64,000 nucleotides of DNA from Volvox africanus (Eukaryota; Chlorophyta; Chlorophyceae; Chlamydomonadales; Volvocaceae): positions 7,669,501 through 7,733,500 of the forward strand of contig BSDZ01000004.1 in assembly GCA_030268105.1 (NCBI GenBank), read 5' to 3'. Numbering within the stretch: position 1 is the stretch's first letter; each line of letters starts with the position of its first letter. Under the pieces are notes generated by a model. The model was not told the DNA's origin. It did not search any database and saw only the letters and a program-made list of their open reading frames with translations. The translations under genes were made by a program, and so were the position numbers. Shown here in pieces: positions 44,834-55,415 of this stretch.

Positions 44834-47093
44834 TAATTGCTTAACGCGAACCTCAGAGCTCAGGTCTGGACTACCGCGGGTATGGACACCTGCGGGTTGT
44901 CCAGCGGGACACCTGCGCTTCGGCTGAGGCTGGGAGGATAATATGAAGCTCGTTCAGCTCTTGGTGGCCAAGCCCACAGAGTGTTCCAATGGTGCCAGGG
45001 AACTGCAGCCCCTGCTGGGCGGGATCAGTACCCATGGTGTGCTGGCCCCTGAGTGGTTCTTTCAATAGGGGCTGCGACTGGTCTTCGGCCCTTAATGCCG
45101 CTGCGGTTATAAAGCCGTGCCGTGCCGTGCCGTGCCGTGCCTTGGTGTGGTGTTGGTGTTGGTGTTGGTGTTGGTGTGCATCACGTCCATGTTAGTCTCA
45201 TCTCAGGTCCTGAGTCAGTGTTACTTGCTGCAGGTAGTACTGCTGGTGCAGTTGCATCTGTACCACCACATGGGGCGGCGGTGGTGGTGCTGGAGCCACA
45301 TTGGCTGGCGGAGGTGATGCCAGCGCAAACACATTGGGCTGCGGCGTTGGCGCCATCACAGTCGGTGGCGGTGGCAGTACAAATTTACAAACAAATGTAC
45401 GGCATGTCTCTTCCTGCGCACACCAACTGCAGCTTGCACTGTGTGCTTTTGATTCAGATGAAACTCATACAAGTCTTGTACATTTACATGGGGTCCAGCG
45501 CTACAAGGCGCTGCAGGACTGCTCGAGATCCAGGCCGTACAACATGTTTACCGCCATCGTGCACCACCGTGTGTCTTTGGTACCAACAGGGTATTGCACC
45601 AGCGGCTGCCAGTTGGCAGTCATAGTGGCGCAGCCATCACTGCGGCCCGCCCTCACCAGTGTCTCCGTGCTGCTGCGATTACCTCTCGCATGCACGGTGA
45701 TGATGATTCCTCCCACAACTATTTCGTTATTTGCAAAAATAAGCAAAGAATGTCGGATGCCTTAGTCTTGGGTTCAGCACCAGAGTTAAGAGTCTGAAAG
45801 TTAACGTCAGGGGCCAAGGGCAAGAGCAATATAATCACCAAAAAACGATTTCAACGCGGCAGCCAAACACTGTTCTTGCTTTGAACTACCAGGTGGCTTT
45901 GGATTTCCAACGAAAATACAGCAGATATGAATTGTTGGTTACAATGCCTACTCTCTTAACTGTGAGAAATGATAATGACTCTAGGACAAGCACCAACACG
46001 CATATGCCATGTGCGAACTCTGTGTACGCAGATGTCTTCTATTGGACTTTTCGTGTGTATTATCGCTTACATGTTACAAGATATTCTAGGCTCTCAAGGC
46101 AAGGAACAAAGAACCGATATAGTCAGTCGTACACAAATGACTTCTAACCAAAAAACATAATAAAGGCAATCTTCTTTTGCTCTTGCCAAGTGGGCATCCA
46201 CCCAGGGGGATTGGGTGGTTGACGGTACTGGTCAGCTGCATAGGGCAACACAGGAATCGGGTGATTGGTAAGGCAATTTCACCGTTGGCGGTTATGATCT
46301 GATGCTTTAGGAAGGGGGCTGGATCAGGAAGTTGCTGCTGTTAGAAGCAGTATCACTGGGCAGTGGGTGATGCGTGGGAAAGCGTCTTTATGGGGTCACC
46401 ATATTATTGGCTATGCAGGTCTGAGCCAACGAACTGATAGCAAGATGTTCACCACTACCTGCCACCACCATTTCCGACCCTTTGGTCTTCGCTTTCATCA
46501 TATGAATACGTATTCCTCCAGTCACCAAAGTGGCTTCCACTGTCTCATCAGTTCGATCAAGTGGTTTTGTTTTAAGACCTTGTGACGTATCAGGGGACAT
46601 AAGCTGTCCAGCTGCGGCTATCCAGTGGACCCAATGCCGTCTGAAGATCCGGTGCTACCTAGTCTTGGGGTTGGCCAGGGCGGTAAGAAGAAAGGCTATG
46701 ATTGGTCAGCTGTACGCTGGTCAGCTCCTTACATATCAGATAGATACACACACGGTCCTAGCAGGTTCAAGACGGAACACTTGTTAGGACTAGCTGCATA
46801 ACAAGTGAAATAGGACAGCGCAATTGCTGTGTACAGTTGCCTGCATGCATTCGGCTAGACCGTTGATATTCAGCAACCTGCAAATGTTTGTGTGTTCTAC
46901 TCTATCAGTAGCAGCTGCAGTATCTCTCTGCGGCAGTAAGCCCAATGCACAAGCTCGGGGGAGCGTTCGCAATGCTCGTCCGTGCGCCTCCATCAGCGAG
47001 CAAGAAACGGCCGTGTGCCAGGAGGCTCTTGAAGAATGGTCCTGGACCAGCAGCAGCTCAGCCCGCTAATCCAGGGACTTGGCTGTCTAGACA
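44834..47093. mobile_element. Degenerate repeat element bounded by modules A (inverted) and B
   Basis: The left edge (44834-44934) is the inverted copy of 39479-39579 and the right edge (46905-47093) the direct copy of 39635-39823. About 2.0 kb of interior separates them here, against 55 bp at the other site, so the 39479-39823 copy looks like a shorter derivative. The interior holds only broken frames, for example KKKGYDWSAVRWSAPYISDR and KTEHLLGLAA near 46690-46800 and LAKWASTQGDWVVDGTGQLH near 46180-46240. No transposase or reverse transcriptase motif could be named. Class unknown; no terminal inverted repeats or clear target duplications were found by eye. Confidence 0.5.
45114..45177. 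repeat. GCCGT pentamer run followed by GGTGTT run
   Basis: About five GCCGT units (45114-45141) directly followed by GGTGTT units (45143-45177), within the degenerate element. Confidence 0.85.
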
Positions 47094-47702
47094 TATCTTT
47101 CACTTTTGCTTAACGCTGCCGCCTTTTGGGGTTTTTGGGAAATTCCAAGGCCAGCACCAGGACTCTTTAACCATCAAGGTTTGCTACCAATCTGCAAAAC
47201 TGGATATCAAATAAATTAGAAAATGATCTGATAGGGGTTTGCCGAGGGTTTGTCCCCCTTCAGTTTTAGGTACGAGTCTCTGTCGTCGCACTTTGTCTCA
47301 CATGCCGAATCTGGGCCGAATCCACGATACTCAAGTATCCTGCAGCTCAGCACCAAGTTTTCTAATTGCAAAGCCATCCCTACTAACCAGAAAACATATA
47401 ACAATTCGATACCCGCTGAACGGAAATTTGCTTCAAGACGGTCGGTACTGCTATTGTTCGTACTGTGGAAGACTTCCAACGGAGCGGGCTCTCTTGACTC
47501 TGTGCTGTGGATTAGCACAATTGGCACTCCCTTCCTATCATAAATATTGAACGCTTACTTTTTCCGCAAAGTTCAGAAGGCCATGCCAGGCTTGAACTAA
47601 GGGTTTCTTAACATCATAACTTCAACCACTGTGGAAATTCATTGAAGTTTAGCGAAATTGAATATAACTACATAATCTGCTCGGTTGCGGGGTGTCGAAA
47701 CG
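47094..47702. other. Intergenic region upstream of the methyltransferase
   Basis: No coding block recognised. AT-richer, with short frames on both strands at 47216-47550. The promoter and 5' UTR of the methyltransferase gene should be near the right end. Confidence 0.4.
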
Positions 47703-50361
47703 ATGGCTACACTTTCAGGCGCAGCACCTGACTCAATTCAAGCTCGCCTTGCAAGTCTGCGATATGCCGAAAAAGAGTACTGGAATTCCAGATACAAGTC
47801 GCAACCTTGCGAGTTTGACTGGTGAGCTTGCAGAATTGATTGGCGTGCAGTTCTCACACAAATGCAGACAAATGCACACAAATGGGTGGTGCTAAGCACC
47901 AGGCATACCATGCTATATATTGAAAAAATGTGTTATGTTTGCAAGAAACATGATGCATCTGCTCAAACTCGCATATTGGGTTCGTGTGTCATACCAGCTC
48001 ACGCTGTTACGACACCCGAGATGCTGCGAGCCCGGGCCCAGAAGACATCACAAGCATCAAAGCAACACGAGGTTGGTTGGGAGCCTGTCAGGGTAAGAAA
48101 ACCCTGTGGCATCTCGTGACGTGGCTGAAGACTTCGGAGCTTGCTCCGTCCCTCTCGTCCCCGGGGCCTCATCCCCCACTGACAGGTTTTACGGTTACAA
48201 CGCGCTGCGGAGGATCGTTCGTACTTTCGTTAAACGGAACAAGCCGGTGCTACAAGTGGGTTGCGGCAACAGTAATTTCCAAGAGGGAATGGCGAGGGAC
48301 GGCTACCAGGTGTTGAATGTAAGTCGCCCGGAGGACTCCTGTTCCGGAAAACCCACACGAACCCAAAGACCCCGGGGCGGTTCGGGGAGAGAAATGTTCC
48401 TCAGTCCTATGACCCCCTCTGCGGCACCTCATCTCACTGCAACCTAGCGCCCCCCTCCGTACTCCTGCTTCCTCATGCTCAGGCCCCAGCGCTTCTGCAC
48501 GCATAAACCCGAAAACTCAACCAAGCCACCGGCTCCTTCCACACCCCCGTCCCCGTCCCTCCCCACGTCCGCACTTTGCCGTCTTCCCATTCGTTGTCGT
48601 ACGTCGTACGGCGATGAGCAGACCGACATTTCAGAAGTGGTGATTGATCAGATGAGGATCAAACACAAGGACCTACCCAATCTACAATACGTCGTGTCAG
48701 ACTGCCGCAAGTACGGACGGGGTTTAGGGGCGGCAGAGGGGTGTGAGGCCCTGTCATGATGATAATGATGATGATGATCATTATCATCGTCATCATCATC
48801 ATCATTTTGCCTGGTGCATAGTGGTTGGGCACATGCAATAGTGGACTTGCGTCTGGAAGAGCTTGCCTGTCAAACACACGCACCTTACGTGTTACATCCG
48901 CCGTACTCCTCGCAAATACACAAATACTCTCTCTCTCTCATTCACATTGCTTCGCCTCCCTGTGCACCCAGCATGCCGGAGATTTTGGACTGCCAGTTCG
49001 GCAGCGTCGTCGATAAGGGTGAGGGGGAGCTGAACAGCTCGGGGTAGCCTTCAGTGGGGGCTGGGGAAAGGGATGCCTGGACTAGGGGCTGCGGCACGAG
49101 GGAGTGATATGGTGCCGGTGGGAGAACAGGGGTTGTGTGTGTAGGGCGTGTAGGTAAAGTGCCGTACCAGGAGGTGCTGGACCTCAGTGGGGGGGGAAGG
49201 ATTTAAAGCAGCAGATGCTCCCAAACCGTGTGCCTCCACATCCTGGTGCTTTCACGCGCCGCTCCCCGAAGGGCCTTTCACCAGGGAGGATAGCCTACTG
49301 GCGTCCCTTCACCTTCCTCCCCGCGATCTCCTGCTCCGTACCTCCCTCCTGGGTATGGATGGGACGATGCCGTACATTCTGTCCCTCAGGCACGGTGGAT
49401 GCGTTGCTGTGCAGCAAGGACGCGGCGGACAACATCCACAACATGTTCCGCGAGATTTCGCGGTGGGTGGACCGGCGGGTGGGTGTCGCATTGTGATTGA
49501 ATCGCTAACATTGACATTGGCCGTGTCGTCTGGGCCGGAAGAGCTCCGATGTCACACCCGCGCTCCTGGCCCCGTACCCTGCGTTTCCCCCCCTCACGCC
49601 CCTCCCTTAGGGTTTTGGTTCCCGGGGGAGTGTTTTTGCTCATCACATTGGGCGGGCCCGCGCAGCGTCTGAGCCTGGTCAACCGCCAGGAGTTTGACTG
49701 GAGCGTGCAGGTTTGAGCGGGGAGGTTCGCAGGGAGAGCGGGGTTGCCAATGTTGGGGGAAAAACCCGCATTAATCACGTTCGTACACAATCGACAGTAA
49801 CTAGGTAACCACCCCCGTAAGAGTCCTTCTCGTCTCAACCGCAGGTATGTTTGGTACGACGAGTTGCCGCGGATAAGTACGCACCCTCAGCGCCGGGGCG
49901 GGCCATACCTCTCAACGACACCACAAAACCGCTATCGTACATAGGCCCCTTGGAGGTTAAGCCCGATGGCACCGTAGGTACGGCGTGTGTTCAGGGAGTC
50001 GTTGTGAGTGTCGGGTTTTCTTAGTCGAGTTTTCTTGCTCGGCGGAGGGTTGGGGGGGGAGTATTATGTAAGGGCTATTTCCTCCACGACTAAGATCCCC
50101 CACTCCCTGCTGGTCTCGGACCCCAAAACGCGAAACACACACGCAGTCGGTCTTCCGGAGCCCTTTGAACCCTCGTCGTACTTTTATACGTACGTCTGCC
50201 GGAGGTCGCCCTTGCTTCTGCGCGGTGACAACCGCACCGGCAAGGCCGGTAAAGTACGGCTTCCGGACGGTTGGAAAGCCACCGTACGGGCTGTGGCGAA
50301 GGTAGTTGGCGGAGGGCTCCAACTTCCTCAGGTGCCCGGAGGGGGGGTTTGGGAGGGGTAA
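47703..50361 (+). CDS. SAM-dependent methyltransferase, METTL13/EEF1A-KMT-like
   Basis: Exons 47703..47821, 48186..48318, 48622..48710, 48972..49018, 49390..49462, 49611..49710, 49845..49977, 50147..50361; phases close, 302 residues. The start MATLSGAAPD is followed by YAEKEYWNSRYKS and CEFDWFYGYNALRRIV, typical of this methyltransferase group. Motif I VLQVGCGNSN (61-70) binds SAM; TDISEVVIDQM supplies the acidic ribose contact; VVDKGTVDALLCS, VLVPGGVFLLITLG and SYFYTYVC complete the family pattern. Relatives methylate lysine or the N-terminus of elongation factor 1A; the substrate here is inferred only. Two things are open at the 3' end: the last exon may stop at 50361 as given, or may end at a GT donor at 50302 and splice on to 50814-51030 in another frame. 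The residues after YVC are longer than in plant relatives. Confidence 0.85.
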
Positions 50362-50693
50362 CAGATCCATGGCCTCGGGACAGGAGGGGAGATGGATATA
50401 GCCTCGTGTGAAATGCCCCAGGTGCGGGGAAGCAGCGGCTGCGGCGAGGATATTGACGGCACGTGAGGGGGGGGAAGGGACGCCAACACAACCTGACGTC
50501 CCACTGCCAACTGTTTTAGTTGGCGGGTGTCAAGTACGGTTCCGGAGCCTTCAACTGCAGTTCTTTGTGTTTTCGGCTCCTCCCCCTTTGATCTCCCATC
50601 CCCCCTTCCCCTTTTCCCCCTCCTCCTCTCCCTCTTCCACGCTTGTCGTACTGAGGAGCACAGGGCATCCTGGGTCGGGGTCGGATCGTCAAA

Positions 50694-51712
50694 ATGACCT
50701 CCCGGTAAGCGGCACCCCCCGTACACGCAACCCCACACAGACACAGCAGCACACGGCCACAGTGCCAATACACACACGGTGTTGACTCACCCGTTCCTTC
50801 ATTAGGGGCGTCTCTCTTCCCCCCTGGATGTGGCCCCACCAGCTGAGCCTTATGTTGCCGCCGCGCCAATGACCCATCAGGACGAACTTCGAGCGTCTGC
50901 TCCGGGAGAAGGAACTCCGGGAGGTCGAGCGATTCAGGATTCCAGCGGCGGAGGGCGGCGCGTTACCTCAGCTAACCTGGGAGCAGGAGCTGGAGCGGGA
51001 GCAGCTCCGAAACCCCAATACACACCCTGATCATCGCCAGAGTGGAAATTGTGGGAATCAGCAGCAGGACGCTGATTTGGATCTGGATTTGAATCTGGAC
51101 CCAAGCTCTGAGCAGCACCAGGGGGCCTTTAATAACCACTTAACCAACAACCGAAAACATCCAACGGCCACGGTGGTCGCGCGTCCACCCAAAACTGCTG
51201 CTGCTGGGTTGGTGACTGTGATGATGACGTCGGCGGCAACGGCGACGCAGGACCGGGCGACGGTGCTGAGCGGGCGGCTGTTCCCTTCCTTTGGTTTCGG
51301 AGGCGATGGAGCGGTGGCGGCGGAGGATGGCGGTGACGGCGGCCGCGCCATCTGGAGCTCCGTGGCCTCGGAGGGCGACTGCGGCGGTTGTAGTTGTTGT
51401 GGTAGTTACGGCGCGCCGTCGGGGAGTGGGAGTGGGGAGTGTCAGGGGGAGGCGGGGGGGCCGGTGACACGGGAGGACGAGGGGAAGGGGGCTTCTCCAC
51501 GTTTGGGGGGTACGGCGGAGGTGCAGCGGTGGTTTCGGAGTGATGATTCCGGGGTGGTGGGAGAGGGGGAGGATTCAGACTCCGCCCAGGATGCCCGGGA
51601 TGTCTCGCCAAAGATCACGACGGCGGCGGTGGCAGCGGGCGCTTTGCATGGGGACACCCGGGGTGTCGGTCCGGACAGCGCGCTGGCGGAGGGGGCGATC
51701 AGCTGCCGGTAG
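50694..51712 (+). CDS. Unidentified two-exon protein, charged N-terminal helix
   Basis: An ATG at 50694 starts an 11-nt exon (50694..50704) that joins 50881..51712 in phase, giving 280 residues. The N-terminus reads TNFERLLREKELREVERFR then LTWEQELEREQLRNP, which looks like real amphipathic helix. The rest is Asp/Leu-rich (ADLDLDLNLDPS) and then Gly/Ser/Ala low complexity with a Cys-rich spot (DCGGCSCCGSYG). I do not recognise it. It begins only 333 bp after the putative stop of the methyltransferase, so it could instead be the 3' part of that gene reached through a small unrecognised exon. Function unknown. Confidence 0.5.
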
Positions 51713-53964
51713 CAGCTTCCTGTGACTGTGCGGGATGCCTTTGCCGTGCTCGACGCCGTTGACGGTGCGGAATGCCATCAAGAGGGGTGAGGGGTGACTT
51801 CCCCGTAATTGCTTGAGGGTGGGACTGACTGGGTGGGGGTGGGGGTGGTGGGAAACAGTGCATAGGGCCCATCGGGACAGGGAAGTGGTGTGCACGGTGG
51901 TGGAGGTGAAAGTAAAGGAGGTGGAGGGGGGGGCAGCGGGGGATAATTGTCGATCTCCAACCCTCCGACTGTAGTTGTGGTAGGTAATGCTTTAACTGCG
52001 GTTGCTAAAATTGCGGAACCGTCGTGGCGGCGGGTTATATTACGACACATCTGCCACACATGTGGCAACACCGCCGCATGGATGTGATGCAGTAGGTGGT
52101 TGGTTTGTGAGGCCGGGCAGGATGGGGTGACGATGTGTTATGTCGTACGTTAGCCAGGTTTGTGCTGCCATGCAAGTCAACGTGTGCGGAGTTGACCTCC
52201 GAAACCAAGGCAGTGATGGCGATTCGATGTTCGATGTTCAAACGGCGCAAACTGCGATATGTTAATTCGAAAATTTTAGGAGATGCACCTGGTGCCGCAG
52301 CCGGCATCACCTCCAGATTCATAATTGATGGTACTTAGAAAAAATACATTATTGACAGTATAAGGTGCGGTAATGTACGGTACCTCGAGTACCAGGACCG
52401 CCGTACGGTGCAACTTATTTCCTGCATCTGCTGTGCACAATGACAAGGTGGCGCTGTCCTGCTGTGTGTTTTACGGCAGCGGGAGGCCCTTTAGCTTTGC
52501 CCACATCTTCACATTACCTAGGGCCCCCTGGGCGCCCCCTTATTGGGGGAGGGGGGGAAGGCCCGGTCCGATTATCGTGACACATGTCGCTCAGAGCGCC
52601 TCAGAAACTTTCAATAGTATGTCGTAAGGCCCTCCTGACTGGAGTCGTAGAGTGTGAACCCGGCCCGAGGATGCGTCGGTGTCGGGCCACTCGGGACTGG
52701 ATGTACGGATGTACGGATTGGTGAATAAACCCATTCAACATCTGGATTTGTGATTTTGGAGCACACATATGCTGATAGGTTGTACACAGGGGTGGGAGGG
52801 CTCGTGCTCATCCAAGCTGGCGGTCTTTCGTGTTTTGATGTACGAGGGGGAGGGCCACGAAGTACCCGTTGGCCTCATTCTCTGAGCACCAACTGCATCG
52901 CGGGTATATCACTCGCGCTCATGACAGCGCCTCATCCGCCCCGGCTGCAGTGCGGACCTCGCGCTGCAGACCCATGGGTCGGCACTTAGGCCGTGCTGAG
53001 GCCCACTGCTGTCACATTCACAAGTGGCCTCTTAACGGCGTTTTCGTTTTTGCGACCCGCCCCGAGCGTCTTGCCTTAGCACTGACTCCCACCCATGCCT
53101 TTGGGCGCTGTGAAGTGAGGCTCCCGGGAGGCTAGGACAGAGGCCCCCCTTAACCTGATGCCAAATAGTCATTTTCACCATTTGGTATAGATAAAACCAA
53201 TTAACACATCCGTCATTCCACTGACGCAATGATGACATGTCTATTATCACTTCTGTAATCATCGGTACGGCAAGAACCCGACTCTGCCCCAGGCGGGAGG
53301 GAGGAAGGGAGGGAGGGTGGCGTCACGTCACCGCTAAGATGAGATTTACTCGATCTAGTGGATATGCACCTGGCAGAGGGTGGCTGGTTCCCTTTCGGCG
53401 GGATGGGGATTGATGGAAAGAAACCCCAACTGTTGGTCCCACGGATGTTGGCCACACGGATGTTCACAGATAACAGCATTTGTTTGTGTGACAACTGTGT
53501 TGGTGTGTGCTCCTGCGTGCGGGGTGGCAACCACTTACGTACATTATTCCGTACCCCAAAAGGAACATCCAGGATGTCGTCCAAGGTGACGTACGTGCGG
53601 GGACACTTCATTCGAGGTGCGGGAGTAATCCAAACCAAACGCTTGGTTGTCGCAACATAACGCAATGTAAAACAAGGGTTCATGATTGCCATGATTGCCA
53701 TGACGCAGTGGGCAGTCATCAATCTCGTGGTGGCTTGAGGGTTTGGCGATTGACGATTGCTTTTGGACATTGCTAGCCACGACCAGGGGCCCCGGCCTGC
53801 ACTGTGTGGCACATTGACCCCTGATGTGGCATTCGGTCTTGTCAGGACATTTGGTCTCCTGGCGCGAACGACCCCGCAGCTGCCGACCCTTCAAATTGTC
53901 CTCCTTAAGCCCCCGGATGCACTTACTAACTAGTTACTGACAGTGTCTGTAAAAGCGAGGACCG
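51713..53964. other. Intergenic region without a recognised gene
   Basis: It holds G-rich stretches after the preceding stop and short frames on both strands. A minus-strand frame in 53213-53812 contains TYVTLDDILDVPFGVRNNV, which resembles protein, but no family, start or splice partner is evident. Nothing else seen. Confidence 0.35.
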
Positions 53965-54775
53965 TCACGAGCTGTTTGCCGGCTCCTTCCGCGGCAGCTT
54001 GGGTCCCGAGCTCGGAGGGGACAAGGAGTCATCGCTTCGGCTCGGCTGCTCGAATGCTGATGCGATGGGAGTGGGCGACTGAATGTGCACTGGCGACTCC
54101 ACATGACTAACAAATGGAAGTCAACTCCGTTGTGGTGTTGGTGGGATGATGCGTCAAAGCCGCTGCCAATGGGGTTTTAGGGTTTCGGGTTGAACAGGGT
54201 TCCTAACCCTAACTCGCCACCCTCCACCTACTGGCAACAACAACGGACAACGGACAACAACAGCGGACAACAACAACAACGGAACCGTTGGGATGAAACC
54301 GACGACCTGCCCCTCTACCCCCTCTACTTGCCGAATCAAACATTGGGGGGTCAGTGGCGCGAGGCCAGGGTTGGCAAGGGGCAGGTAGCAAGGGGTTTTG
54401 GGGTCACCATACGCCCGTGTTCATGCGCCCGTACCAAATGCCAGATAATTGAGAATCGACATTCCCGCTCCCGCATATGTCCCACGTGTGTGCAAATGAC
54501 CTGTCTAGTAACTGAACTTCAATTCCGTACGGTCTCGTACGGTTTGGTTTCGTACGGCGCGCACCTGGTGGGCAGTAACTGCAGCACGGCGAGGTAAGGG
54601 CTAATTTGCTAGGGAGCTGCTTTGGCCCTTCGTCGTCGATCAGGTTGCCCAAGGGCTCCCTTCCCCCCTCCAGGTTGGCGAACCAGCCCTCACTGACGCG
54701 CGCGATGAAGAGAGCCGGGGGAGGAGGTGGTTTGAAAACCCTAGATAGCACCTCATGGAGAGGTTCGACATTCAT
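53965..54775 (-). CDS. Weak small gene, two coding-like blocks
   Basis: On the minus strand an ATG at 54775 opens MNVEPLHEVLSRVFKPPPPP, then IARVSEGWFANLEGG and NLIDDEGPKQLPSK, up to a donor near 54565. A second block, 54106..53965, reads HVESPVHIQSPTPIASAFEQ and ends in GPKLPRKEPANSS plus a stop. The phases do not join directly (one base off), so an additional exon or a different boundary is needed. Between the blocks lies a CAA-rich microsatellite (about 54235-54290). Family not recognised; existence uncertain. Confidence 0.3.
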
Positions 54776-55415
54776 GACCGCTTTTAAAGGCTTCAAGTGA
54801 GACTCGATTACACATTACTCGTCGAGAGTAGTCGCCCATCTGAGCCCATCGTAATGCAGCTGGCGGGCTGGTGTCAAGAAGGACTGTTGAGCTGGTACCT
54901 GTACTTCAGGTGACATATTATATATATATATATATATATATACATAGAGATATGTAGTAAGACATATATAAAAATTTTACTATATACTTCAATAAATATG
55001 TATGAACATATAATTTATGGCATGTGCACTGGATAGCAGGATGGGGTATTAGGCAGTACGGAAAGCACGGGAGCCCTTCAGGTGCCAAGGTTGCTCTGTC
55101 AGCCACCTTCTCGACACCTTCCTGCGAGTTAGCTCTCTCACACACACACATCTTCGTACATTTCGTAATAGGTACGACATTTCGGATGATGACTCAATCA
55201 GGAACAGTTACTTTTCTATCAGCCACTGCCGCCGTTACCTTATATAACAACGACGTTAAAGAAACCGCTGCTTCCAAGCACACATTGATAGCTTGATATC
55301 GTGAAACCTAGGACTTTCAGCAACACGAAAGTTGCCAACCACCAGCATTCGGGAAAAGTTTCCAAATTTATTTAGATTTAGGAAAGTGAGGTCGGCGCAT
55401 TAGGTTCGGCGGATC
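54776..55415. other. Intergenic region with AT microsatellite
   Basis: It contains a (TA)n run at about 54917-54942 in a strongly AT-rich patch to about 55020. No gene seen. The promoter of the spherulin-GH114 gene should be in the last few hundred bases. Confidence 0.5.
54917..54942. repeat. (TA)n microsatellite
   Basis: An uninterrupted alternating TA run of about 26 bp inside an AT-rich patch. Confidence 0.9.

Noticed and set aside
50814..51030. Frame APPAEPYVAAAP... as the definite last exon of the methyltransferase
   Set aside because: It is phase-compatible but the other frame across the same DNA looks far more protein-like; kept only as an alternative.
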